A stretch of DNA of 24,924 nt from CAG-791 sp003447895 (GCA_946620035.1 CAMOMX010000027.1:1-24924); one strand, 5' to 3'; numbered from the stretch's first letter, positions 8,803 through 16,162 are shown. The notes: generated by a model not told the origin, from the letters alone. Made by a program: numbers and translations.

Positions 8803-9201
8803 TTACTCCTCTTCCACATCGAAGATCTTCGCGTTCAGCGCGATCTCTGTTCTCTTCTCGTTCTTGCCGTAATCAATCTCCCTGACTGACTGCCGGATCT
8901 CCAGGACAAATTCCAGACCGTCCGTGATGCGCACCCCGCTTCCGTCACTGAGGAAGGCCACCTCGACCTGGCTGTCGAGAAGCTCCTCGCTGATCTGCGG
9001 CAGGACCTGCTTCTCCATGAGTGCCTTGATCCTGTCCTCCATCTTGTACTGATTCTCAATACTCTGGAGGCGGTACAGATGCTCCGTCTTCTTTTCCATC
9101 TGCGGTGTGACGCATTTATAAGACCCGAAATAACTGGTTGCGATCATATATGCCGCGTATGCCTGCGCCGCCATTGTTTCCTTAGCGTCAAGTTTAATCA
9201 T
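8803..9201 (-). CDS. conserved hypothetical protein, 132 residues
   Basis: I do not recognise a family. The frame can be opened upstream to a TTG at 9228, but the better start is ATG at 9201, which has GGAGG 8 nt upstream; the upstream codons would read through this ribosome binding site. The protein starts MIKLDAKETMAAQAYAAYM, has a helical middle rich in Glu, Lys and Gln (about 40-75), and a C-terminal half that could be beta strands (VEVAFLSDGSGVRITDGLEFVLEIRQ). There is no signal peptide or membrane segment, so it is probably cytosolic. It lies 134 nt downstream of the malic enzyme gene on the same strand and could be the end of that transcript. It shares the terminator at 8743-8796. Confidence 0.8.
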   Translation of the reverse strand: MIKLDAKETMAAQAYAAYMIATSYFGSYKCVTPQMEKKTEHLYRLQSIENQYKMEDRIKALMEKQVLPQISEELLDSQVEVAFLSDGSGVRITDGLEFVLEIRQSVREIDYGKNEKRTEIALNAKIFDVEEE

Positions 9202-9335
9202 CTCCGGATCCTCCTTTATAGACAACAATAATTACTGTAAATACATGACTCGCGGCCCGCGCCTTCTCGAAAGCGCACAGCTTTCCCGTAAGGCAGTCAC
9301 GCCCCGCCCTGCTCTGCCGCCCAGGCGCTCCCGGG

Positions 9336-10508
9336 TCAGATTCTTGCCACGCCGCTGTCGATGGCTGCCTGCGCCGCCGCCTTCGCGACTGCGTCCTTGA
9401 CACGCGGATCAAATGCCTTGGGCAAAATATAGTCCGCGCACAGCTCCTCCTCCGAGACCAGAGAGGCAAGCGCCTTGGCCGACGCGATCTTCATCGCGTC
9501 ATTGATATCACTGGCCCGCACATCCAGCGCGCCCCTGAAGATTCCGGGGAAGCACAGGACATTGTTGACCTGGTTGGGGAAATCGCTCCGGCCCGTGGAG
9601 ACAACGGCCGCACCTGCTGCCTTCGCCTCGTCGGGGAAGATCTCCGGGGTGGGATTTGCGCATGCGAAAATAATGGGGTCCTTGGCCATGCTGCGGACCA
9701 TGTCCTGCGTGAGCGTTCCCGGCGCGGAGACGCCGATAAACACATCCGCCCCTCTTATGACTTCCGCGAGCGTCCCCTTCTCGCGGGCAAAGTTCGTGAT
9801 CTTCGCCATCTCCTCCTTGACCGGGTTGAGGCCTTCCCTGCCCTCATAGATCGCGCCCTTCCGGTCCGTCATGATGACATTCTTAAGGCCCATCGCCATC
9901 AAAAGCCTGATGATCGCGATGCCGGCCGCGCCCGCGCCGGATGTGACGATCTTCACATCCTCGATCTTCTTTCCGACCACCTTCAGCGCATTCATAAGGC
10001 CGGCCAGAGTAATGACCGCTGTGCCGTGCTGGTCATCGTGAAAGATCGGTATATCGCAGCACTCCTTGAGCTTTTTCTCGATCTCGAAGCATCTGGGCGC
10101 CGCTATGTCCTCGAGGTTGATCCCGCCAAAGGATCCCGCCAGAAGGCTCACCGTGCGGACGATCTCGTCCACATCGTGCGTCCTGATGCAGAGCGGCACC
10201 GCATCGACGCCGCCAAACGCCTTGAACAGAACACATTTGCCCTCCATGACGGGCATTCCCGCCTCGGGCCCGATATCTCCGAGTCCCAGAACAGCGGTTC
10301 CGTCCGTGACGACCGCCACAGTGTTCCATCTCCTTGTGAGCTCATAGCTCTTGTCCGGGTCTTTTTGTATTTCCAGGCAGGGCGCCGCTACGCCGGGGGT
10401 GTAAGCAATACTGAGCGCCTCCGCGCTGTCCACTGCCGCCCTCGCCGTGACCTCGATCTTTCCCTTCCACTCAGCATGCTTTTCCAGTGAGATCTTTCCG
10501 TAATCCAT
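9336..10508 (-). CDS. malic enzyme (oxaloacetate-decarboxylating malate dehydrogenase)
   Basis: This cytosolic enzyme converts malate to pyruvate and CO2 with reduction of NAD(P). It is the short bacterial form (390 residues), without the phosphotransacetylase-like tail of MaeB. Family blocks in order are SIAYTPGVAAPC at about 33-44, WNTVAVVTDGTAVLGLGDIG, EGKCVLFKAFGGVDAVP with the catalytic lysine, FGGINLEDI, and PIFHDDQHGTAV (metal-binding acidic residues). These are followed by the nucleotide-binding VTSGAGAAGIAII and the C-terminal blocks FACANPTPEI and VNNVLCFPGIFRGAL. The cofactor cannot be fixed from sequence. The start ATG has GGAG sequences upstream (AAAGGAG 12 nt away). The 184-bp region upstream holds the terminator of the next gene and an imperfect palindrome (TAGGACAGTGTCA read on the minus strand). 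Confidence 0.93.
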   Translation of the reverse strand: MDYGKISLEKHAEWKGKIEVTARAAVDSAEALSIAYTPGVAAPCLEIQKDPDKSYELTRRWNTVAVVTDGTAVLGLGDIGPEAGMPVMEGKCVLFKAFGGVDAVPLCIRTHDVDEIVRTVSLLAGSFGGINLEDIAAPRCFEIEKKLKECCDIPIFHDDQHGTAVITLAGLMNALKVVGKKIEDVKIVTSGAGAAGIAIIRLLMAMGLKNVIMTDRKGAIYEGREGLNPVKEEMAKITNFAREKGTLAEVIRGADVFIGVSAPGTLTQDMVRSMAKDPIIFACANPTPEIFPDEAKAAGAAVVSTGRSDFPNQVNNVLCFPGIFRGALDVRASDINDAMKIASAKALASLVSEEELCADYILPKAFDPRVKDAVAKAAAQAAIDSGVARI

Positions 10509-10640
10509 TCTCCGTCTGTACTCCTTTCGGATGGTTTATGCGTTCCGGCGGCTTGCCAAAATACCGCCTTTTCCTCTTTTCGTACCTGCATCATCTAATT
10601 ATTTCATGACACTGTCCTAATTACAATGAAAAATGTGCAG

Positions 10641-10677
10641 AAAAAAACCACATCGCAGGCCGGAGCCGCTATGTGGT
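10641..10677 (-). terminator. intrinsic terminator after the small gene at 10693-10929
   Basis: On the minus strand ACCACAT (10671-10677) pairs with ATGTGGT (10647-10653), with further pairing inside, and is followed by six or more T (10641-10646). It lies 16 nt past the stop of the 78-residue gene and before malE-type coding sequence, so it should separate the two genes. Confidence 0.7.
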
Positions 10678-10692
10678 CAGTTTCTTTCCGTC

Positions 10693-10929
10693 TCATTTAA
10701 GCTCCTGCCCGCCGGACTTTCCCTGCTCCTTCTGACGAAGAAGGTTCTTGTCGCCGGCTGCGGAAACCATGTTCAGTGCGTCATCGGACAGTCTCTGGAA
10801 CTGAAGTATACCGGATTTTTTCGCTTTATTCTCAAACAACTTCCTGCGGAGAGTCTCTTTGAAATCGGTCTCTTCGCTGAAATCCGCCCGAATGACCATG
10901 TCAATTATATTATTCTTCACGGAATCCAT
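10693..10929 (-). CDS. small hypothetical protein, 78 residues
   Basis: I do not recognise a family. AGGGGG lies about 10 nt before the ATG, and an intrinsic terminator follows the stop, so it appears to be a self-contained small transcription unit. The protein is hydrophilic and helical (VIRADFSEETDFKETLRR), has no Cys, and has no membrane segment. Residues 47-60 read LSDDALNMVSAAGD, reminiscent of the LSDDELxxVxGG end of double-glycine/Nif11-type leader peptides, followed by an 18-residue Lys/Gln/Gly-rich tail. Without a Cys, and with no modification or export gene nearby, a peptide-natural-product role is not supported. It is divergent from the RsbW-like gene, 190 bp apart. Confidence 0.7.
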   Translation of the reverse strand: MDSVKNNIIDMVIRADFSEETDFKETLRRKLFENKAKKSGILQFQRLSDDALNMVSAAGDKNLLRQKEQGKSGGQELK

Positions 10930-11021
10930 ATTCTCGCGCCCCCTTTTGTTGTATTTATAACTATATACGCATGCTGAATCCGTCGTCCATGATAAAACTT
11001 TGCGCGGATTTCACAAATCAC

Positions 11022-11050
11022 TTAACCATTTGTCCATTTCCCTGTATACT
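11022..11050 (+). promoter_or_regulatory. predicted promoter of the RsbW-like gene
   Basis: TTAACC (11022-11027) and TATACT (11045-11050) are separated by 17 bp. The start codon is at 11120. An inverted repeat follows immediately (11058-11084), near the expected transcription start. Confidence 0.5.
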
Positions 11051-11057
11051 GTAATAT

Positions 11058-11084
11058 AATACAGAGGGATATCCCCGCTGTATT
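11058..11084 (+). promoter_or_regulatory. inverted repeat at the transcription start of the RsbW-like gene
   Basis: AATACAG (11058-11064) pairs with CTGTATT (11078-11084), and the centre contains the palindrome GGGATATCCC. It begins about 7 bp past the -10 box, so it could be an operator or a hairpin at the 5' end of the mRNA. No known regulator site is recognised. Confidence 0.4.
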
Positions 11085-11119
11085 AAGCGATACAATCACG
11101 CGCGGAAAGGAACAGTATC

Positions 11120-11572
11120 ATGGTCGATCACAAGATGCATGAGGATCAGCTTGCCAAAAACAGCTCCTCTTTCACATTGAAAGCTCTCCCCGAGAACTTT
11201 GCCGTCGCCCAGGAAAAGGTGCGGGATTTTCTGAGCCCGTACGGCTGCAAAATGCGCACGCTCCTGGAGCTGGACATGATTGTCGAGGAGATCTTCATCA
11301 ATATCGCGAGCTACGCGTACGGTGAGAACACGGGCTCCGCGTCCATTGATCTTTCCGTCGATCAGGACGAGAACACCTTTCTCATGACTTTCCGCGATTC
11401 CGGCATTCCCTATGACCCGCTCAGGAAGGAATCTCCGGATCTGACTTCCGGCGCCATGGAGCGCGCCGTCGGCGGACTCGGCATATTCCTTGTCCAGAAA
11501 TATGCCGACGGCATGTCCTATGAGTACAAGGACGGGCAGAACTGCCTCACGATCCGCAAGAAGCTCAGCTGA
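11120..11572 (+). CDS. RsbW-like ATP-binding protein (GHKL anti-sigma kinase family)
   Basis: This 150-residue cytosolic protein carries the small HATPase_c_2 domain of anti-sigma-factor serine kinases (RsbW, SpoIIAB and relatives). The N box is EEIFINIASYAY (56-67, N61), the G1 box is RDSGIPYDP (92-100, D93 and G95), and the G2 box is GGLGIF (118-123). Family members bind a sigma factor and/or phosphorylate an STAS-domain antagonist. Start: ATG with AAAGGA upstream. No STAS antagonist or SpoIIE-type phosphatase is in the window. Its stop lies 6 nt from the stop of a convergent ECF sigma gene, with no terminator between them. Whether the two proteins interact is inference only; GHKL anti-sigma proteins usually act on SigB/SigF-type factors rather than ECF factors. 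Confidence 0.85.
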   Translation: MVDHKMHEDQLAKNSSSFTLKALPENFAVAQEKVRDFLSPYGCKMRTLLELDMIVEEIFINIASYAYGENTGSASIDLSVDQDENTFLMTFRDSGIPYDPLRKESPDLTSGAMERAVGGLGIFLVQKYADGMSYEYKDGQNCLTIRKKLS

Positions 11573-11578
11573 CAGCGG

Positions 11579-12118
11579 TCAGGAAAAATCAAGAAAGTCC
11601 CCGCTGCTGTTTCCCTTCTCATAATTTCTGAGCTTGGCCAGAAGCCTTCTGTGCCGCTCACTCACAGCTTTCGCATTGATCCCCAGAATCTCACCGATCT
11701 GGGGATTTTTCAGTTCCTGCACATAGATCATGTTCAGGAGCTCCCTCTCGTCCTCGGAGAGATACTGCAAAAGCCGGTACACCTCCTTATTGACAGGGTT
11801 TTTCAGGATATCGTACTCGTCGATGGCCGACGGCTCGGGCGCGTCATCCAGGTTCTCGGTCTTTCTGCGCCCGTTCTTGCGGAAGAAATCGATCAGCTGG
11901 TTTCGGGCGATCGTGCACAGCCATGTGCGCACAGAGGCCTTGGAAGGGTCAAACCCGCTGTAATGCGCCATCGCCTTCATAAACACATCGCTGACCAGGT
12001 CCTCGGTATTTTCCCTGTGCAGGACCTGTGTGTAGATATAATTGTACACATACGAGTATTCCTGTTCGTAAACCTGCGCGAAATCCGGTTTTTCCCGCTT
12101 AGCTGTTGCTGTTCTCAT
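11579..12118 (-). CDS. ECF-type RNA polymerase sigma factor
   Basis: The 179-residue protein has sigma region 2 at about 18-82 (YSYVYNYIYTQVLHRENTEDLVSDVF, then ASVRTWLCTIARNQLIDFFRK). An acidic linker follows, and then region 4 at about 118-165 (LSEDERELLNMIYVQELKNPQIGEILGI and a helix-turn-helix AKAVSERHRRLLAKLRNY). There are no regions 1 or 3, as in ECF sigma factors. The frame stays open upstream to 12235, but the extra residues lie inside larC and look like shadow translation, so I use the ATG at 12118 with GGGAG just upstream. It overlaps larC by 20 nt and is the last gene of the series starting at 18164, which suggests translational coupling. No membrane anti-sigma gene is adjacent; its target genes are unknown. 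Confidence 0.88.
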   Translation of the reverse strand: MRTATAKREKPDFAQVYEQEYSYVYNYIYTQVLHRENTEDLVSDVFMKAMAHYSGFDPSKASVRTWLCTIARNQLIDFFRKNGRRKTENLDDAPEPSAIDEYDILKNPVNKEVYRLLQYLSEDERELLNMIYVQELKNPQIGEILGINAKAVSERHRRLLAKLRNYEKGNSSGDFLDFS

Positions 12119-13559
12119 CGTCTCCCGCCTTTCCGTAAGAAATGTCCTCACTTCTGTAATACTGAACCAAAGCCTCTTCGTACACCGCCCCGAAGGGGAC
12201 GCCGCACCGGACAGCTGCCTCTGCGACCGATTCATACTCGGGGTGAACTCTTCGCGCGGCGCCGTCTCCGCTTACCTTGATCACTATTTTACCATATCGA
12301 GTGTCCGCATTGACAAATTTCCTGGTCAAAATACTGCGTGCCATTCTCTGTCTGCGGATCCCGATCGTTGTCGTCTCCCGAAAGATCACCTGCTCCAGTC
12401 TCTCCCTGTGTGCGTCGTCGCAGATGACCGTCAGTTCCCAGCCCGGCCGGTTCTTCTTCATAAAGACCGGCGCGTAATGCGCTTCCCGCGCGCCTTCCGC
12501 GTACAGCCTGTCCATCGCGTACCCCAGCTGCTCGCCGTTGCAGTCATCCACATCGCACTCCAGTTTCCAGACGGTATCCGCGGAAACTTCGGGCTTTTGG
12601 CCCCGGATCACCATGGCGCGGAGAATGCTGGGGATCTCATATTCGCGCTTTCCGGCGCCCAGGCCGATCTTCTCGATCACAAACGTCTCGGGAAGGCTCT
12701 CATCCGTCATCACCGCTGCCAGGATCGCTGCCCCGGTCGGCGTCACGAGCTCTCCCTTCCTGTTCGTAAACCGCATAGGAAGCTTGTGCGTCCCGGCGAT
12801 CCGGGCCACTGCGGGCACCGGCACCTGAAGAATTCCGTGCTGGCACCTGACTGTGCCGCTCCCTTCCGTAATGCCTGTCACCGCCACTTTGTCAATTCCC
12901 AGGTCATCGAGGCAGACCGCTGCCGCCACGATGTCCACGATCGAATCGAGCGCGCCGACCTCGTGGAAATGCACTTCCTCCACGGGAACGCCGTGCGCCT
13001 CGGACTCCGCCTCCGCCAAAATCCCGAAAATGCGGAGCGCCAGCGCCCTTGCGCCTTCCGTCATCTCCAGGTTCCCAATGATCTCCCGGATCTCCTTCAT
13101 CCCCGTGTGGTGATGGTGTCCGTGGTCGTGGCTGTGCCCATGATCGTGGTGATGGTCATGATCGTGGTCATGATGGTGGTCATGATCATGATGATGGTCG
13201 TGGTCATGATCGTGGTGATGGTCATGATCGTGATGATGGTCGTGGTCATGATCGTGGTGATGGTCATGGTCGTGGTCATGCTCATGCTCATGTCTCTCGT
13301 GAAGATGCCCGTACAGGTACTCCATGTCGTGGTCGTGCCCGTCGTGCGCTTCATCCGGGACCACGTCGAAGTCACAGCAGTCGATGCCCGCCTTCTTGAC
13401 GCGGCTGACCTTCGCCTCGAAGCCGCCCCCGGGAATGCCCTCCAGGACGCGCATCAGCTTGTCCCTGTCCGCGCCCAGGTCCAGGAGCGCCGCAACGGTC
13501 ATGTCTCCGCTGATCCCGGTTCCGCATTCAAAATACAGTATTCTCTCGCTATTTTGCAT
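12099..13559 (-). CDS. larC: LarC nickel-pincer cofactor cyclometallase with long His-rich insert
   Basis: LarC inserts nickel into the pyridinium-dithiocarboxylate precursor of the nickel-pincer nucleotide, using CTP, in the cytosol. The family N-terminus YFECGTGISGDM is at residues 9-20, and later blocks include VEEVHFHEVGALDSIVDIVAAA, PVPAVA, LVTPTGAAILAA, ECDVDDCNGEQLGYAMDRL and RETTTIGIR. I chose the ATG at 13559 (GGGAG 9 nt upstream); an upstream extension to 13583 lies inside larB. Residues 72-151 form a His-rich insert with 44 His in 80 residues, mostly in a (DH)n/HHH pattern, coded by a 42-bp tandem repeat. At 486 residues it is longer than the usual ~400, mostly because of this insert. 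It is a single open frame, unlike the split larC1/larC2 of Lactiplantibacillus plantarum. It overlaps larB by 11 nt and the sigma gene by 20 nt. Confidence 0.95.
   Translation of the reverse strand: MQNSERILYFECGTGISGDMTVAALLDLGADRDKLMRVLEGIPGGGFEAKVSRVKKAGIDCCDFDVVPDEAHDGHDHDMEYLYGHLHERHEHEHDHDHDHHHDHDHDHHHDHDHHHDHDHDHHHDHDHHHDHDHDHHHDHGHSHDHGHHHHTGMKEIREIIGNLEMTEGARALALRIFGILAEAESEAHGVPVEEVHFHEVGALDSIVDIVAAAVCLDDLGIDKVAVTGITEGSGTVRCQHGILQVPVPAVARIAGTHKLPMRFTNRKGELVTPTGAAILAAVMTDESLPETFVIEKIGLGAGKREYEIPSILRAMVIRGQKPEVSADTVWKLECDVDDCNGEQLGYAMDRLYAEGAREAHYAPVFMKKNRPGWELTVICDDAHRERLEQVIFRETTTIGIRRQRMARSILTRKFVNADTRYGKIVIKVSGDGAARRVHPEYESVAEAAVRCGVPFGAVYEEALVQYYRSEDISYGKAGDDENSNS
13107..13346 (-). 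repeat. tandem repeat coding the LarC His-rich insert
   Basis: This stretch codes residues 72-151 of LarC. The core has a 42-bp period: the unit starting at 13193 recurs at 13235 almost unchanged, and shorter GTGGTCATGATC-type sub-repeats extend on both sides. The protein pattern alternates DHDHDHHH with DHDHHH. Such repeats can gain or lose units by slippage, in steps that keep the frame. Confidence 0.9.
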
Positions 13560-14313
13560 GATTGTCCGCTCCCTTACAGGCAAGGCGGTTTATCTGTGTC
13601 GCCATGTAGCCCGCGCCGTAACCGTTATCGATATTCACCACTGCAATTCCGTTTGCACAGGAATTGATCATCGTCAGAAGGGACGACAAGCCGCCGAAGC
13701 TTGCGCCGTAGCCCACCGACGTGGGCACCGCGATGACCGGATTCTGCACGAGTCCGCCCACCACGCTTGCCAGCGCGCCCTCCATCCCGGCGACCGCGAC
13801 AATGCAGTTGGCCTCCTGAAGCTTCCCAGTCTGCGCCAGCAGGCGGTGGATCCCGCTGACTCCCACGTCATAGATCCTCTCCACCTTTGTGCCAAAGTAT
13901 TCCGCCGTCTGCGCGGCCTCCTCCGCCACCGGGATATCCGCGGTGCCGCCCGTCACGACCGCGATGAGGCCCTTTTTCTCGCCGCCGGGCTTCTCCAGCT
14001 TCAGGATCCGCGAGACGGGATCATATTGGATCTCCGGGATCACGCCCCGCACCAGTTCATATTGGTGTTCGCTGGCCCTTGTCCCGAAGGCCTGTCCGTC
14101 TTCCTTCACCATTCTCTCATAGATGGAGAGAAGGAATGCGTCCGGCTTTCCGCTGCAGAAGATCACTTCCGAAAAGCCCGAGCGCATCTTTCTGTGCATG
14201 TCGAGTTTGGCAAATCCCAGGTCCTCAAAGGGCTGCCTGCGAAAATGCCCCTCTGCCTCCTCTACGCTCATGCTGCCGTTTCTGACAAGTTCCAGAATTT
14301 CTCTTGTTTCCAT
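13549..14313 (-). CDS. larB: LarB, nicotinic acid adenine dinucleotide carboxylase/hydrolase for nickel-pincer cofactor
   Basis: LarB carboxylates the pyridinium ring of nicotinic acid adenine dinucleotide and releases AMP, giving the first intermediate of the nickel-pincer nucleotide. The 254 residues match the family length. The N-terminal part has LDMHRKMRSGFSEVIFCSGK at about 37-56. The C-terminal part is the PurE/AIR-carboxylase-like half, with AVVTGGTADIPVAEEAA, YDVGVSGIHRLL, VAGMEGALASVVGGLV and PVIAVPTSVGYGASFGG. GAGG lies 8 nt before the ATG. It is followed by larC with an 11-nt overlap. The third enzyme of the pathway (LarE, sulfur insertion) and the user enzyme LarA are absent from the window, so they must lie elsewhere or the cofactor serves another LarA-like enzyme. 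Confidence 0.95.
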   Translation of the reverse strand: METREILELVRNGSMSVEEAEGHFRRQPFEDLGFAKLDMHRKMRSGFSEVIFCSGKPDAFLLSIYERMVKEDGQAFGTRASEHQYELVRGVIPEIQYDPVSRILKLEKPGGEKKGLIAVVTGGTADIPVAEEAAQTAEYFGTKVERIYDVGVSGIHRLLAQTGKLQEANCIVAVAGMEGALASVVGGLVQNPVIAVPTSVGYGASFGGLSSLLTMINSCANGIAVVNIDNGYGAGYMATQINRLACKGADNHAK

Positions 14314-14381
14314 CCAAAATCCTCAAATACATGGCCCGCATAGCGAGCCGCTCTCATTTCAGTCCCCCGCGCCGCATCTCT

Positions 14382-15209
14382 TCACAGAAACGGGATCATC
14401 TCCTTAACTGAGTCGAAGATCAGGTGCGGCTTCACGTCCGAGTCCTCAAGGTCCCGGAGCCCGGCCTCGCCGCTCAGCACGAAGATGCCGTACAGGCCGT
14501 TATTGACGCCGGATTTGACATCCGTATACAGGCGGTCGCCCACCACACAGGTCTCCTCCCTTTTCGCGCCCATGATGCCGAGCGCGTAGTCAATGATCTC
14601 GCTCTCCGGCTTTCCGACCACCTTGTCGGGCCTTCTCCCCGTCGATGCCTCCACATAGGCTGCGAGAGAGCCGATGTCCGGGATGAAGCCGGTCCTGGTC
14701 GGACAGTTGTAATCGGGATGGGTCGCTATATAGGGAAGGCCTTCCCGGACAAAGTCGCAGAGCCTGCACAGGTCTGTGTAGTGAAAGCTGGTGCAAAAAC
14801 TTGTGACCACCACGTCCGGATGCTCTTCCTCTATGAGGATCCCCCTCGACTCAAACTCCATCTTGACCATCGGGTTTCCGAACAGATAGACCTTTTTTCC
14901 GCTGTAACAGCGCTTCAGGTATTCCATGGTCGCGCGCCCCGACGTGATCAGCTGCGTCTCAGGATCTATGACAAGCCCCATGTTCAGGAGCTTCTCCGCA
15001 TAGATGGACGCGCTCTTGGAAGAATTGTTTGTCATAAAGCAGTACTTTCTGCCGGAAGCCGTGAGCGCCGCGAGAAAATCCTTCGCGCCGTCGATCCAGA
15101 CTGAGTCCAGATAGATCGTCCCGTCCATGTCCAGACAGAAATTTCGGATCCGGGGGAGGATCCCCTCCGGATCCCCGTTGACCGGATACCCGTCTCTCAT
15201 TGATATCAT
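14382..15209 (-). CDS. HAD-IIA (NagD-like) phosphatase
   Basis: This 275-residue cytosolic phosphatase belongs to the NagD/4-nitrophenylphosphatase branch of the HAD superfamily. Motif I is CLDMDGTIYLD (D27 nucleophile, D29 acid), motif II is MTNNSS, motif III lysine sits in VVGKPESEIIDYA, and motif IV is VVGDRLYTDVKSG. The C2 cap between motifs II and III (about 70-195) is typical of this branch. The natural substrate cannot be named; sugar phosphates or nucleotides are usual. The ATG at 15209 shares its A with the TAA stop of the pseudouridine synthase gene, which implies coupled translation; an ATG three codons in is an alternative start. It lies 68 nt upstream of larB, and no link to the Lar pathway is known to me. 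Confidence 0.9.
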   Translation of the reverse strand: MISMRDGYPVNGDPEGILPRIRNFCLDMDGTIYLDSVWIDGAKDFLAALTASGRKYCFMTNNSSKSASIYAEKLLNMGLVIDPETQLITSGRATMEYLKRCYSGKKVYLFGNPMVKMEFESRGILIEEEHPDVVVTSFCTSFHYTDLCRLCDFVREGLPYIATHPDYNCPTRTGFIPDIGSLAAYVEASTGRRPDKVVGKPESEIIDYALGIMGAKREETCVVGDRLYTDVKSGVNNGLYGIFVLSGEAGLRDLEDSDVKPHLIFDSVKEMIPFL

Positions 15210-16162
15210 TATACTAAATCCGCCTTTAAATTATACGCCCATTCGGGCAGGTTCGCTCTGACCGTGACGGTTTCGCCGGAAAACGGCTGCTGAAAGGTCA
15301 GCCGGAAGGCGTGCAGTCCCATAGGCTCCCCGCTCTTTTCATTCGTTCCGTAAAGCGGGTCCCCTGCCAAAGGGTGTCCGATCCGGGCCATGTGCACCCG
15401 GATCTGGTGCGTTCTTCCGTGCTCGATCCGGCAGGTAAGATACGTCCGGGGTTCTCCGCGCGGGCCGGCCGTCCGCGCCAGAACGCGGTAGAAGGTCCTG
15501 GCCGGTTTTCCGTCTTCGGCGCACACCATCCGGAACGACCCGGGTGCCTCCCTCCGAAGAGGGGAGTCCACGACTCCGCTCTCCCGGTCAAAGTCTCCCT
15601 CTGCCAGGGCCAGGTATATTTTGACAAGGCGGCCGTCCTCCCGCTGCCTCTGGAGGATTGCCGCCGCTTCCGTATTCTTGGCAAAAGTTACAATGCCGGA
15701 GGTCTCTCTGTCGAGCCTTCCGGTCACCCGCATGTCCATGACCGTTCCGGTTCCGCCCAGATGCGCCGCCGCCTGATTGGCCAGCGTGTCATTGTAGTGG
15801 CCGGGCGACGGGTGGCAGACAAGTCCTGCGGGTTTGTCGACGATCAGAAGGTCCCTGTCCTCGTAGAGGATCTGCAGCGGGAGCCGGGCAATTTCCGGCG
15901 CGGGTGCCTCCCAGACCTTTCCGGGCTTTGCGCCCTCCGTGTCCCTTCTTGGCACCTTTTCGGTCAGTCCGACCGTCAGCACTTCGCCCTCCCGGAGCAC
16001 GTGATTGACATATACTTTCTCTCCGCCGACGCGAAGGCCGTCCTCCTGATACTTCAGGCGGCTGATCTGGTGCTCGGAAAAGACGAGCTCTTTTTTCAGA
16101 AACTCCCTGACGCACATTCCGGCCTTCTCCGCCTCGATCCTGTATTCCAGTCTGCGGCTCAT
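15209..16162 (-). CDS. RluA/RluD-family pseudouridine synthase
   Basis: This enzyme isomerises specific uridines in rRNA or tRNA to pseudouridine. An S4-like RNA-binding region occupies about residues 15-68 (FLKKELVFSEHQISRLKYQEDG), and the catalytic domain follows. It includes LLIVDKPAGLVCHPSPGH, the active-site motif TGRLDRETSG (catalytic D151), RTFYRVL, and HGRTHQIRVHMARIGHPLAGDPLYG. The length of 317 is normal. I use the ATG at 16162, which has GGAGGG just upstream and overlaps the Nudix stop as ATGA; a longer frame to 16267 would lie inside the Nudix gene. The classical HRLD is GRLD here, a minor variant that keeps the Asp. RluD-type is the best guess; the target uridine is not predictable. 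Confidence 0.92.
   Translation of the reverse strand: MSRRLEYRIEAEKAGMCVREFLKKELVFSEHQISRLKYQEDGLRVGGEKVYVNHVLREGEVLTVGLTEKVPRRDTEGAKPGKVWEAPAPEIARLPLQILYEDRDLLIVDKPAGLVCHPSPGHYNDTLANQAAAHLGGTGTVMDMRVTGRLDRETSGIVTFAKNTEAAAILQRQREDGRLVKIYLALAEGDFDRESGVVDSPLRREAPGSFRMVCAEDGKPARTFYRVLARTAGPRGEPRTYLTCRIEHGRTHQIRVHMARIGHPLAGDPLYGTNEKSGEPMGLHAFRLTFQQPFSGETVTVRANLPEWAYNLKADLV

Noticed and set aside
7320..8819. 499-residue minus-strand open frame
   Set aside because: It is antisense to the clear galK gene and runs through the terminator at 8743-8796; composition is that of a shadow frame.
12118..12235. Longer N-terminus for the ECF sigma factor
   Set aside because: The extra 39 residues lie within larC coding sequence and do not resemble sigma region 2; the ATG at 12118 has a ribosome binding site.
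12099..13559. Programmed frameshift in larC, as in Lactiplantibacillus plantarum
   Set aside because: Here larC is one uninterrupted frame from N-terminal to C-terminal family motifs.
12243..13667. 474-residue plus-strand open frame with long Val/Met runs
   Set aside because: It is antisense to larC and larB; the Val/Met runs are the complement of the His codon repeat, and there is no ribosome binding site or family match.
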